From contig JBMFKS010000005.1 in assembly GCA_049972045.1 (NCBI GenBank), positions 1 to 59,511 on the forward strand: a stretch of 59,511 nt of DNA, in the 5' to 3' direction. The position numbers and the translations under genes were made by a program. The stretch is from SpSt-77 sp049972045 (GTDB lineage Bacteria; Chloroflexota; Anaerolineae; B4-G1; DUEL01). The notes below the pieces were generated by a model. It worked only from the letters and a program-made list of their open reading frames with translations, made no database searches and was not told the origin of the DNA. This document shows, in pieces, positions 1 through 7,026 of this stretch. Numbering within the stretch: the first letter of the stretch is position 1; each line of letters begins with the position of its first letter.

Positions 1-134
1 ACTGATTTTTTAGCCATCCATCCGTGTCATCCGTGAAATCCGTGGTTTCCCCTTTTGCTCCGAACGGGATTCCAGGCCCGGTTGTGGCCCCACCTGGAGG
101 CCGTGTGCGGTTGTAGAACGAACTTCTCTCCGGT
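1..134. other. Intergenic edge with a dispersed repeat fragment
   Basis: No convincing gene is seen here. Positions 15-50 hold a repetitive ATCCGTG-rich string resembling the short dispersed repeats found elsewhere in this window. The rest is the region downstream of the minus-strand PHP gene. No clear terminator hairpin with a T-run is visible. Confidence 0.4.
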
Positions 135-989
135 TCACCGCCGGGGCGAGGGGAGTGTGGTGACGACGGACTTCTCCAGCGGCCCCAACTGCAGATTGTC
201 CACCGTCACCTCCGGGACTCCCAGGGGGCGGTCGGTGAACTCCCCGTGACAGTCGGAGCCGCCGGTCACCAGCAGGCCGTGGCGGAGGCAGAAGGCCCGA
301 CAGCGGGCCGTGGTCTCCGGGGAGTGGTAGGGGCTGTAGCACTCCACCCCGACGATGCCGAAGTCCAGAAAGGGGGCCAGCGCCTCCTCGATCGGACGGC
401 CCCGGAAACTGCCGCCCGGATGGGCCAGGACGGGCACCCCTCCCGCCTCCCGGATGCGGGCAATCGCCTCCGTAGGGTGGGGAAAGCCCGGGTCAGGGGG
501 ACGGACCGGGTCCACGAAGATGCGCTCAAAGAAGTCCCGGACGTCCCGGCAGAGGCCGGTATCTATCAGGAAGTTCAGCCCCCTCCATCCACCCCGGCGG
601 GGGTCGTTCTCGTAGGCGGCGTAGGCTTCCAGGTCCACCGGATAGCCGGCCCGCGCCATTCGCCGGAGCGTCTCCTCGTTGATCCACTCCAGCCGGGCCC
701 GGTTGGCCCGCAGCAGGTCCCGCAGGGACGGGTCGTCGGGGCGGGGGCCGTAGCCCAGGATGTGGACGGGAGTCCCATTCAGCGCGGTGGTGATTTCCAC
801 CCCGGGCAGGAAGGCGGGGGCGCCGGGGGTTCGGCGGACGAGATCCGCGACGGCCAGCGCCCCCTCCAGCGTATCGTGGTCGGCAACGGCGAAGAGGCCG
901 ATCCCCGCGGCCCGGACGTGCTCTATGACCTCCTCTGGCGTCCAGGTGCCGTCGGAAGCCGTGGTGTGGACGTGCAGGTCGGCGCGCAT
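135..989 (-). CDS. PHP-domain metal-dependent phosphoesterase
   Basis: A 284-residue cytosolic protein of the PHP family, whose members include 3',5'-nucleoside bisphosphate phosphatases and other phosphoesterases. The N-terminus carries the hallmark HVHT (His6, His8) followed by SDGT. Further metal-ligand motifs are ADHDTLEG near residue 40, LAHPGG near 195 and GGSDCHG near 245, in the usual PHP order. The start was placed at the ATG just before the HVHT motif. The 9-codon upstream extension would be translated from a palindromic repeat (1001-1021), so it is unlikely. It is the last gene of the acd-etfB-etfA operon, with only 34 bases separating it from etfA. The exact substrate cannot be read from sequence. 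Confidence 0.85.
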   Translation of the reverse strand: MRADLHVHTTASDGTWTPEEVIEHVRAAGIGLFAVADHDTLEGALAVADLVRRTPGAPAFLPGVEITTALNGTPVHILGYGPRPDDPSLRDLLRANRARLEWINEETLRRMARAGYPVDLEAYAAYENDPRRGGWRGLNFLIDTGLCRDVRDFFERIFVDPVRPPDPGFPHPTEAIARIREAGGVPVLAHPGGSFRGRPIEEALAPFLDFGIVGVECYSPYHSPETTARCRAFCLRHGLLVTGGSDCHGEFTDRPLGVPEVTVDNLQLGPLEKSVVTTLPSPRR

Positions 990-1000
990 CTTCGGAAAGG

Positions 1001-1021
1001 GAGAAGTGCCAGGCACTTCTC
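1001..1021. repeat. Palindromic repeat, core AAGTGCCAGGCACTT (copy 1)
   Basis: A perfect palindrome with arms of 10 bases around one central A, lying between etfA and the PHP gene. The same core recurs as hairpins at 14405-14435 and 33128-33163. It can form a short RNA hairpin between the two cistrons. Confidence 0.7.
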
Positions 1022-1023
1022 CT

Positions 1024-2010
1024 CTATGCCCCCAGCCGCCTCTTCAACTCCTCGGTGAGGGCGGGGACGTACTTGAAGAGGTCGCCGACGATGCCGTAGC
1101 GGGCCAGTTGGAAGATGGGGGCTTCAGGGTCCTTGTTGATGGCGACGATGACCTTGCTGGTGCGCATCCCGGCCTGGTGCTGGATGGCGCCGGAGATGCC
1201 ACAGGCGATGTAGAGGTCGGGGCTGACGGTCTTGCCGGTCTGGCCCACCTGGTGCTCATAGGGGATCCACCCGGCGTCCACCGCCGCGCGGGAGGCGCCG
1301 ACGGCGGCCTTGAGCACGCGTGCCAGTTCCCGGATGGGCTCAAACCCCTCCGGCCCGCCCACGCCCCGGCCGCCGGAGACGATGATGGCCGCGTCGGTCA
1401 GGTTGACCCCGCCCACCGTCTCCTGGAAGCCGATGACTTTGGAGGGGATGTCCTCTTCTTTGAGGACGGGGCTCACCCGGACCACCTCGCCGGTGCGGGA
1501 CGCGTCGGGCTCCGGTTTGGGGAAGGCGCGGGCCCGGAGAGTGAAGACGGCGGGCCGCCGCTCCGGGACGGTGCAGGTGGAGAGGAGTTTCCCGGCGTAG
1601 ATGGGACGGGTGGCGACCAGTTGTCCGTCCTGGAACTCCAGCGCGGTGCAGTCGGCCACACAGCCGGTCTCCAGGTCCACCGCCACGGCCGGGCCCAGGT
1701 CCCGGCCCCGGGCAGTGGCGCCCATCAGGATCAGCGCGGGCTGGTGCTGGCGGGCCAGTTCGGCCAGCAGCGCCGCGTACGGTTCCAGACGAAAATCGGC
1801 CAGGGTGGGGTCGTCGGCCAGGAAGACCTGATCGGCGCCGTAGGCAATAGCGTCCTTCGCCAGCGCCTCCACACTCTGCCCGAAGAGGCAGGCGCAGACC
1901 TGGCCGCCCAGGGTCTGGCTCAGCGTGCGGGCGGCGCCGATGGCCTCCCACGACGGGGTTGCCACCTGTCCGTTGAATTGTTCAATCCAGACGAAGATGT
2001 CGTTGCTCAT
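1024..2010 (-). CDS. etfA: Electron transfer flavoprotein alpha subunit
   Basis: EtfA (328 residues) pairs with EtfB to carry electrons between the acyl-CoA dehydrogenase and a quinone or Hdr/ferredoxin-type partner. The C-terminal FAD-binding domain is clear: SGGRGVGG, then EHQVGQTGKTVSPDLYIACG, ISGAIQHQAGM and AINKDPEAPIF in the standard order. The N-terminal domain runs from about residue 1 to 190. The start ATG at 2010 is preceded by GGAGGAAGCG; an upstream in-frame ATG at 2037 has no ribosome site. It lies downstream of etfB in the same operon but is separated from it by a PIN toxin pair, unusual because etfB and etfA are normally adjacent. Whether it is a bifurcating ETF cannot be decided here. 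Confidence 0.95.
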   Translation of the reverse strand: MSNDIFVWIEQFNGQVATPSWEAIGAARTLSQTLGGQVCACLFGQSVEALAKDAIAYGADQVFLADDPTLADFRLEPYAALLAELARQHQPALILMGATARGRDLGPAVAVDLETGCVADCTALEFQDGQLVATRPIYAGKLLSTCTVPERRPAVFTLRARAFPKPEPDASRTGEVVRVSPVLKEEDIPSKVIGFQETVGGVNLTDAAIIVSGGRGVGGPEGFEPIRELARVLKAAVGASRAAVDAGWIPYEHQVGQTGKTVSPDLYIACGISGAIQHQAGMRTSKVIVAINKDPEAPIFQLARYGIVGDLFKYVPALTEELKRRLGA

Positions 2011-2068
2011 CGCTTCCTCCAGTAGTACGCAGATCAACGCAGATTTGCGCGGGTGGTTGCTATTGGGA

Positions 2069-2704
2069 TCAGGGAAGCCGGTTCGGGTTGACGGTCGTCA
2101 GGCCTTCCTGCTCGGCGGCGGCGCAGAGCCGGTCGTCGGCAGAGACGAAGGTCAGGGAGAAGCCCTCGGCCTCNNNNNNNNNNNNNNNNNNNNNNNNNNN
2201 NNNNNNNNNNNNNNNNNNNNNNNNNNNNNNNNNNNNNNNNNNNNNNNNNNNNNNNNNNNNNNNNNNNNNNGCCGTCAGGCCTTCCTGCTCGGCGGCGGCG
2301 CAGAGCCGGTCGTCGGCAGAGACGAAGGTCAGGGAGAAGCCCTCGGCCTCCAGCGCCCCGGCCAGTTCCAGCGCCGTGGCCAACTGGAGGGCGTCGTAGG
2401 CGCGGAGGGAGTGGCTTCGGACCAGGTCTATGGCCAGGAGAACCGTGCTGCGAGTCGCTCGCGCGACCCAGTACTCTTCCACGTCCTGGAGAAAAGCCTC
2501 CAGCAGGTCCTCGGCCAATGAGTGGGCGATCTCTCCCATCCGGGTGCGTCGGGCCAGTGCGGAGGCAAATTCCACCAGGCCGAACTCCGCGATGGCTACT
2601 CTGGATGTCTCCACAATGCGGCGGACCCACGGCGTGCCTGGTTCCGGAAGATACCGTTTCACCAGAGCGCTGGTATCCAGGGAAAAGACCGGCCGGTCTC
2701 TCAT
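2069..2704 (-). CDS. vapC: PIN-domain ribonuclease toxin (VapC-like), spans an assembly gap
   Basis: A PIN-domain protein, predicted Mg2+-dependent RNase toxin. It has the N-terminal acidic residue in SLDTSALVKR (Asp10), a conserved Glu in LVEFASALARR, Asp in RAYDALQLATALE and a C-terminal VSADDRL. The frame crosses 97 Ns. The 78 bases before the gap repeat the 78 bases after it, so the true product is probably about 152 residues once the duplicate is collapsed (a shift of 177 bases, or 59 codons, keeps the frame). It overlaps the antitoxin gene by ATGA and sits between etfB and etfA. Confidence 0.8.
   Translation of the reverse strand: MRDRPVFSLDTSALVKRYLPEPGTPWVRRIVETSRVAIAEFGLVEFASALARRTRMGEIAHSLAEDLLEAFLQDVEEYWVARATRSTVLLAIDLVRSHSLRAYDALQLATALELAGALEAEGFSLTFVSADDRLCAAAEQEGLTXXXXXXXXXXXXXXXXXXXXXXXXXXXXXXXXXEAEGFSLTFVSADDRLCAAAEQEGLTTVNPNRLP
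2174..2270. other. Assembly gap (97 N) with duplicated flanks
   Basis: An N run inside the PIN toxin gene. Bases 2096-2173 and 2273-2350 are identical, so the contig ends overlapped but were not merged. The gap is probably artificial. Confidence 0.95.
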
Positions 2705-3003
2705 CGCTCCCCGCGCTCCGCGAGAATATCTTCCGAAAGGGGAGGGGTCAGGCGAAGACTGGCCAGTCGGCGCTCCAGTTCTTCCCGATGGATGGGCCGC
2801 CCTTCTGTGTATCGCCGCTCCTCCGGAGGGACCAGAAGCCCACTGCGCTCCAGCGCCCGCTGAAGACGGGCCTCCGGGTCCTCTTCCAGCCAGTGCTCTA
2901 CGGCTTCCGCGACGACCTCGTCGGGCGCCCGCCGGAGGGCCGCAGCCCGCTCCAGCAGCCGTTCGTACAACGCCAGCCTCATCCGGACCCGCACCTCGGT
3001 CAT
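2701..3003 (-). CDS. Putative antitoxin partner of the PIN toxin
   Basis: A 100-residue protein starting MTEVRVRM with a ribbon/helix-like N-terminus (LALYERLLERAAAL..APDEVVAEAVEHWL) and a charged C-terminus. This layout fits type II antitoxins that bind operator DNA and neutralise PIN toxins. The start was chosen because AGGAGA lies just upstream. A longer open frame to 3105 would read through a purine-rich repeat and look spurious. Its last codons overlap the toxin start (ATGA), giving translational coupling. I do not recognise the exact antitoxin family. Confidence 0.65.
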   Translation of the reverse strand: MTEVRVRMRLALYERLLERAAALRRAPDEVVAEAVEHWLEEDPEARLQRALERSGLLVPPEERRYTEGRPIHREELERRLASLRLTPPLSEDILAERGER

Positions 3004-3033
3004 TTCTCCTGTTGCGACCTGTGTACCGCTCAT

Positions 3034-3091
3034 CTCCCTGCTCCCTGCCTCCTGCTTCCTGCCTCCTGCTCCCTGCTTCCTGCCTCTTGCC
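3034..3091. repeat. Low-complexity CCTGCTTCCTGC-type repeat
   Basis: Tandem-like imperfect repeats of CTCCTGCTTCCTGC-type units between etfB and the antitoxin gene. On the minus strand they are purine-rich (GGAGGCAGGAAG) and resemble repeated ribosome-binding sites. Confidence 0.7.
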
Positions 3092-3101
3092 TCCTGATTC
3101 A

Positions 3102-3905
3102 TCAAATGACTTTTTCCGCCATCAGTTTATCCACCAGGATGCGGACGGTCTCCTCCACCGTCTCGGCCTGGATGATTTCGGCCTTCCCCTCGCGGGCCGG
3201 GGGCGGGAAGATGCGGGTCCAGCGGACGCCGGAGCCAGCCGTGCCGATCTTCGCCGGGTCCGCACCGATGTCGGCCGCGCTCCAGACGGGGTACTGGGCC
3301 CGCGTCGCCTTGCGGATGCCCATGAACGAGGGGTAACGGGGCTCGTTGATCCCCTTGATAGTGCCGACGACGGCGGGGAGGGGCGCCTTCACCACCTGCC
3401 GGCCCTGCTCCAGCAGCCGCTCCACGGTGATGGACTTCCCCGCCGGGTCCAGTTCGGCGATCTTGATGACGTAGGTGAGGGGGGAGAAGCCCAGCCGGTA
3501 GGCCACCTCCACCGGTATCTGCCCCGTCTGGCTGTCTATGGCCGATTTGCCGAAAAGGACCAGGCCCACGTCCCCCATTTTCTCTATGGCTTTCGCCAGG
3601 ACGTAGGAGGTCGCCAGCGTGTCGGACCCCTCAAAGGCGGGGTCCCAGATGCGGATAGCCTCGTCGGCGCCCATGGCGATGGCGTGTTTGAGCGCCTCCA
3701 GCGCGGCCTCCGGCCCCATGGAGATGACGGTGACCCTCGCGTTGCCCCCCAGCCGTTCCTTAATGAGCAACGCTTCCTCTACCGCATACTCGTCCCAGGG
3801 GTTGATGACGATGGGAGAGTCTCCCCAGGAGACGTTGCCCGCGGCATCCACGGTCAGTTTGGCCGCCGAGTCGGGCGTCTGTTTAGTGCAGACGACGATG
3901 TGCAT
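3102..3905 (-). CDS. etfB: Electron transfer flavoprotein beta subunit
   Basis: EtfB (267 residues) is the AMP/FAD-side partner of EtfA. Typical features are MHIVVCTKQTPD at the start, INPWDEYAVEEAL near residue 35, MGADEAIRIWD near 80, and a DSQTGQIPVEVAYRLG segment near 125. The ATG is preceded by GGAGGTG. It lies 64 bases downstream of the acyl-CoA dehydrogenase gene on the same strand, pointing to joint expression from the promoter near 5400. The ETF probably takes electrons from that dehydrogenase, or delivers electrons to it if the reaction runs as an enoyl-CoA reduction. Confidence 0.95.
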   Translation of the reverse strand: MHIVVCTKQTPDSAAKLTVDAAGNVSWGDSPIVINPWDEYAVEEALLIKERLGGNARVTVISMGPEAALEALKHAIAMGADEAIRIWDPAFEGSDTLATSYVLAKAIEKMGDVGLVLFGKSAIDSQTGQIPVEVAYRLGFSPLTYVIKIAELDPAGKSITVERLLEQGRQVVKAPLPAVVGTIKGINEPRYPSFMGIRKATRAQYPVWSAADIGADPAKIGTAGSGVRWTRIFPPPAREGKAEIIQAETVEETVRILVDKLMAEKVI

Positions 3906-3969
3906 GGATACACCTCCAGACGTGGGATGAAATTCACCTCACCCCTCCCGGCCACGGGGTGGGGTAAGA

Positions 3970-5358
3970 CTACGCCTCCCGCTGCCACTCCTCCGGGTCG
4001 TAGGGCGGCAGTTCGCACCGCAGCAGCTTATCCTGCCGGTAGCCCAGGACGTACTGGGCCTGGATGAGTTCGTGAATCTGGCTGGTGCCCTCGTAGATGC
4101 AGNNNNNNNNNNNNNNNNNNNNNNNNNNNNNNNNNNNNNNNNNNNNNNNNNNNNNNNNNNNNNNNNNNNNNNNNNNNNNNNNNNNNNNNNNNNNNNNNNN
4201 NAGCTTATCCTGCCGGTAGCCCAGGACGTACTGGGCCTGGATGAGTTCGTGAATCTGGCTGGTGCCCTCGTAGATGCAGGCCCCTTTGGCGTTGCGCAGG
4301 AACCGCTCCACGTCGTACTCGTCGGAGTAGCCGTAGGCACCGTGGATCTGGACGGCATCGGAGGCGGCGGCGAAACTGGCCTCAGTGGCGAACCACTTGG
4401 CCAGGCTGGTCTGCCAGGTGTTGCGGATGCCCTGATTCTTGAGCCAGCCGGCCCGCAGGTAGAGCAAGCGGCCGATCTCGTAGTCCCGCCGCATCCGGGC
4501 GATCATCTGCTGGACCAACTGGTGCTCGGCAATGGGACGACCGAAGGTCCGGCGCTCGTGGGCGTATTTGACCGAGGCCTCCAAACAGGCCCGGATGAGG
4601 CCCGTGGCTCCGGCGCCGATGGTGTAGCGGCCGTTGTCCAGGCAGGACATGGCGATCTTGAATCCCTCGCCCTCCTCGCCCAGCCGGTTCTCGGCCGGGA
4701 CCTCCACGTCGTTCATCGCGATCCAGCCCGTGGAGCCGGCGCGCACGCCCAGTTTGCCGTGAATGTCCCCGGTGGTGACACCTTTCATCTCTCGCTCTAC
4801 GATGAAGGCGGTGATCCCCTGGTGGGGTGGGGCCTTGGAGTCGGTGCGGGCGAAGACCAGGAAGTGGTGGGCCAGCGAGGCCATGCTGATCCACATCTTC
4901 TCGCCGTTGAGGATGTAGACGTCCCCCTCCCGCCGGGCGGTGGCGGCCAGTACGGCGACGTCGGAGCCGGCGCCGGGTTCCGTCAGGCCGAAGGCGGCCC
5001 ACCGCTCCCCGCGGGCCTGGGGGACCAGGTACTTGCGCTTTTGCTCCTCCGTCCCCCATTGGAGCAGGCCCAGGCTGTTGAGGCCGATGTGGACGCTCAT
5101 CACCACCCGCAGGAAGGTGTCCACCCGCTCCAGTTCCTCGCAGGCCAGCCCCAGGCTGATGTAGTCCATCCCCTGCCCACCATAGCGGACGGGGATGCAG
5201 ATGCCCAGGATGCCCAGTTCGGCCATCCGCTCAATGGCCCGGACGAAGGGCTTGTGGGCGCGGTCGTACTCTTTCACATAGGGCGCCACTTCCTTCTCGG
5301 CGAAGTCCCGCACCATGCGGACGACCATCTCGTGTTCGGGGGTCAGGGAAAAGTCCAT
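3970..5358 (-). CDS. Acyl-CoA dehydrogenase (spans an assembly gap)
   Basis: A flavin-dependent acyl-CoA dehydrogenase that oxidises acyl-CoA to enoyl-CoA and passes electrons to ETF. The family order is intact: N-terminal helical domain, FAD-contacting GLTEPGAGSDV near residue 130, EKMWISMASLA, the LGVRAGSTGWIAMNDVEVP strand region, and C-terminal RRTFGRPIAEHQLVQ and QIHGAYGYSDEY. The catalytic glutamate is in IYEGTSQIH. The frame contains 99 Ns bordered by a 78-base duplication; the real protein is probably about 403 residues. The start has GGAGG seven bases upstream. First gene of the minus-strand operon with etfB and etfA. Substrate chain length is not deducible. Confidence 0.92.
   Translation of the reverse strand: MDFSLTPEHEMVVRMVRDFAEKEVAPYVKEYDRAHKPFVRAIERMAELGILGICIPVRYGGQGMDYISLGLACEELERVDTFLRVVMSVHIGLNSLGLLQWGTEEQKRKYLVPQARGERWAAFGLTEPGAGSDVAVLAATARREGDVYILNGEKMWISMASLAHHFLVFARTDSKAPPHQGITAFIVEREMKGVTTGDIHGKLGVRAGSTGWIAMNDVEVPAENRLGEEGEGFKIAMSCLDNGRYTIGAGATGLIRACLEASVKYAHERRTFGRPIAEHQLVQQMIARMRRDYEIGRLLYLRAGWLKNQGIRNTWQTSLAKWFATEASFAAASDAVQIHGAYGYSDEYDVERFLRNAKGACIYEGTSQIHELIQAQYVLGYRQDKXXXXXXXXXXXXXXXXXXXXXXXXXXXXXXXXXXCIYEGTSQIHELIQAQYVLGYRQDKLLRCELPPYDPEEWQREA
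4103..4201. other. Assembly gap (99 N) with duplicated flanks
   Basis: An N run inside the acyl-CoA dehydrogenase gene. Bases 4025-4102 and 4202-4279 are identical, with the same 177-base offset as the first gap. Most likely an unmerged 78-base contig overlap. Confidence 0.95.
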
Positions 5359-5382
5359 GCATTTCCTCCGGTGTGGGATATA

Positions 5383-5399
5383 ACTGACTATCGGTCATT
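5383..5399. promoter_or_regulatory. Operator-like palindrome, site 1 (acd promoter)
   Basis: ACTGACTATCGGTCATT is an imperfect copy of the 17-bp palindrome at 5813-5829. It sits just downstream of, and slightly overlapping, the -10 box of the acd promoter, where a repressor would block transcription. TGACC/GGTCA half-sites of this kind are typical of TetR-family operators. The regulator is not in this window. Confidence 0.6.
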
Positions 5400-5424
5400 A
5401 TATTCAAGGTGGCAAAAGATGCAA
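5397..5424 (-). promoter_or_regulatory. Sigma-70-like promoter for the acd-etf operon
   Basis: Read on the minus strand: -35 TTGCAT (5419-5424), a 16-base spacer, then a consensus -10 TATAAT (5397-5402). The acd start codon is 38 bases downstream with a good ribosome site between. Confidence 0.7.
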
Positions 5425-5545
5425 GTCGCGGTTCTGTTTTTTTAAACGTCGCCGATGGAAAATCGGCCTTCGGGGGCGCCTTGCGCCAGGCGTCGGCCCC
5501 TCGGGGCTCGGCGTGGCCCTTCCGTCGGCGCATAATCGGCCGCCC

Positions 5546-5623
5546 TAGTGGTCAGTCCAGTTGATACTTATGGGTCCGAATGGCCGACGCGGCGTAGGGC
5601 AACTGCTCACAGTTGCCCTACTG
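5546..5623 (+). repeat. Dispersed hairpin element, copy 1
   Basis: Starts TAGTGGTCAGTCC, includes ATGGGTCCGAATGGCCGACG and ends with a perfect 12-bp stem (GTAGGGCAACTG, 4-base loop) at 5594-5621. Related copies are at 22877-22967 (plus) and 44385-44484 (minus). This copy lacks about 20 internal bases that the other two have. Confidence 0.85.
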
Positions 5624-5671
5624 AAAACTTCTGGGTAGCCGCAGCGCGGCGAAGCCATCTCCTTAACACTG

Positions 5672-5732
5672 AAAAGGACTACCGACGGCTTCGCCGTCAC
5701 AAAAACGCGGCGCTCCCGGTTTTAGTCCTTTT
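5672..5732. repeat. Inverted repeat with inner hairpin
   Basis: The 10-base arm AAAAGGACTA (5672-5681) is matched by TAGTCCTTTT (5723-5732). Between them lies a second perfect hairpin, GACGGC-TTC-GCCGTC (5684-5698). It resembles a small non-coding element with terminal inverted repeats. Confidence 0.6.
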
Positions 5733-5769
5733 GTGCTATCCCCGACCATAAAATAGTCCATTCGTGCTA

Positions 5770-5797
5770 TAGACAAAGCGACAGGATGATGTATCAT
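5770..5797 (+). promoter_or_regulatory. Possible promoter for the DUF166-fhs operon
   Basis: TAGACA (5770-5775), a 16-base spacer and TATCAT (5792-5797) form a reasonable sigma-70-like promoter ahead of the gene at 5830. The implied leader is only about 25 bases. Confidence 0.5.
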
Positions 5798-5812
5798 AGA
5801 AACCGGCCAGTA

Positions 5813-5829
5813 ACTGACCGGCGGTCAGT
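5813..5829. promoter_or_regulatory. Operator-like palindrome, site 2, abutting a start codon
   Basis: ACTGACCGGCGGTCAGT is a perfect palindrome (8-base arms, one central base) ending directly at the ATG of the DUF166 gene. It occupies the place where a ribosome-binding site would lie. Site 1 at 5383-5399 is a close variant. Confidence 0.65.
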
Positions 5830-6945
5830 ATGTCTACCTGTCGCGTGTTCATCCTCACCGGGCACCCTCTCTTTGCGGAGGGCGTGGAGACGCTCCTGCG
5901 GGAACAGTCGGGGCTGGAGGTCGTCGGCCGCGGCGATGTTTCCCCCGCGACCTTCGCTCGTATCCAGGAAACGGTTCCCGACGTGGTGGTTGTCGGCGCC
6001 CCCGGCGAGGAGCAGGAAGCCATGGTCGCCCGGGTCTTCCAGGCCCTCCCCGGCCTGAAGGTGGTGGCGCTCAACCTGGACGACAACCGCATCCACATCC
6101 ACTATCGCCAGACGAAGGTGGGGCGGCAGGTGGAGGACTTGGTGGAGGCCATCCGGCAGCCGCTGGAGTGGGGGCGGCCCCGCCCGGCCCAAATGCGCAT
6201 TTTCGCCGTCATTCAGGGTCACTACGGGCAGCGCATCGTGGAAAACATCCGGGCTCACGGCCCCCGGGGCTGGACGGTGGAGTGCTGGCGGGTGCCCGAT
6301 CTCCCGGCGATGATAGACGACCCGGAAGCCTACCTCCCGCTCCATGTCCCTCCGGCGGACCTCATCCTGGCGCTGGGCGAGAGCCCGGCCGTTGCCCAAC
6401 TCATCCCCGACATCGCCCGACGGGCCAATGCCCGGGCGGTCATCGCCCCGGTGGACCACAGCGCCTGGCTTCCGGAGGGGCTCATCCGCCAACTGGAAGT
6501 CCGCCTGAATCAGATGGGGGTCGCGGCCGTTTTCCCGCGGCCCTTTTGTTCGCTCACCGAGGACGGCTACAACGTCCGCCACCAGCGCGTGGCCTATGCC
6601 AATCCCTGGATCGCCGAGTTCGCCCGCCATTTCGGTCGCCCCGTCTTCCGCATTCGCGCCGCCGATGGCGTCGTCCAGGCAGTAGAAGTGGAGCGGGATA
6701 CAGCCTGCGGCTGCGCCCGCTTTGTTGCCGAACATCTGGTGGGGATGCCGGTGGGGGAGGCCATCTTCCAGGCCGGCATCGTCCACCATCACTACCCTTG
6801 CCTGGCGGGGATGACCATAGAGCGTTCGCTGGGCGATACCCTGCTGCATATTTCCGGCCAGTTGATGCGGCAGGCGGTGGAAGTGGAAGTCGCGCCGCTC
6901 CTCCCCCGGGCCGCGTATCTGGTGCCCGAGGGGCGGTCGGTGTAA
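5830..6945 (+). CDS. Pseudo-receiver + DUF166 fusion protein
   Basis: A 371-residue protein with two parts. Residues 1 to about 115 look like a LuxR-type response-regulator receiver (GHPLFAEGVETLLREQSGLEVVG), but the acidic pocket and the phospho-acceptor Asp are missing (the expected position reads VVVVGAPGE). From residue 122 (MRIFAVIQGHYGQRIV) it matches DUF166, a family common in methanogens and acetogens, with Cys in PRPFCS (240), TACGCA (293, 295) and HHYPCLAG (324). The ATG directly follows an operator palindrome and has no ribosome site, so leaderless or coupled translation is possible. It is followed by fhs after 81 bases. Function unknown; context suggests a role linked to one-carbon metabolism. 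Confidence 0.75.
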   Translation: MSTCRVFILTGHPLFAEGVETLLREQSGLEVVGRGDVSPATFARIQETVPDVVVVGAPGEEQEAMVARVFQALPGLKVVALNLDDNRIHIHYRQTKVGRQVEDLVEAIRQPLEWGRPRPAQMRIFAVIQGHYGQRIVENIRAHGPRGWTVECWRVPDLPAMIDDPEAYLPLHVPPADLILALGESPAVAQLIPDIARRANARAVIAPVDHSAWLPEGLIRQLEVRLNQMGVAAVFPRPFCSLTEDGYNVRHQRVAYANPWIAEFARHFGRPVFRIRAADGVVQAVEVERDTACGCARFVAEHLVGMPVGEAIFQAGIVHHHYPCLAGMTIERSLGDTLLHISGQLMRQAVEVEVAPLLPRAAYLVPEGRSV

Positions 6946-7026
6946 GGCAGTACGCAATACGCCGTATGCATCTACTCCGTATTCCGTTTTGTGTGTCCAT
7001 CCACAACCAGACAAGGAGGAACACCT

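Larger units (their letters stand above)
5359..5829. other. Divergent intergenic region (471 bp)
   Basis: No gene is supported. The region separates the minus-strand acd operon from the plus-strand DUF166-fhs operon. It holds two promoters, two operator-like palindromes, GC-rich inverted repeats around 5449-5465 and 5490-5540, one copy of the dispersed element (5546-5623) and a further inverted repeat (5672-5732). Confidence 0.7.

Noticed and set aside
2034..2630. Apparent 198-residue frames over the assembly gap in other frames
   Set aside because: They exist only because Ns translate as open; the PIN-toxin frame is the only one with family motifs.
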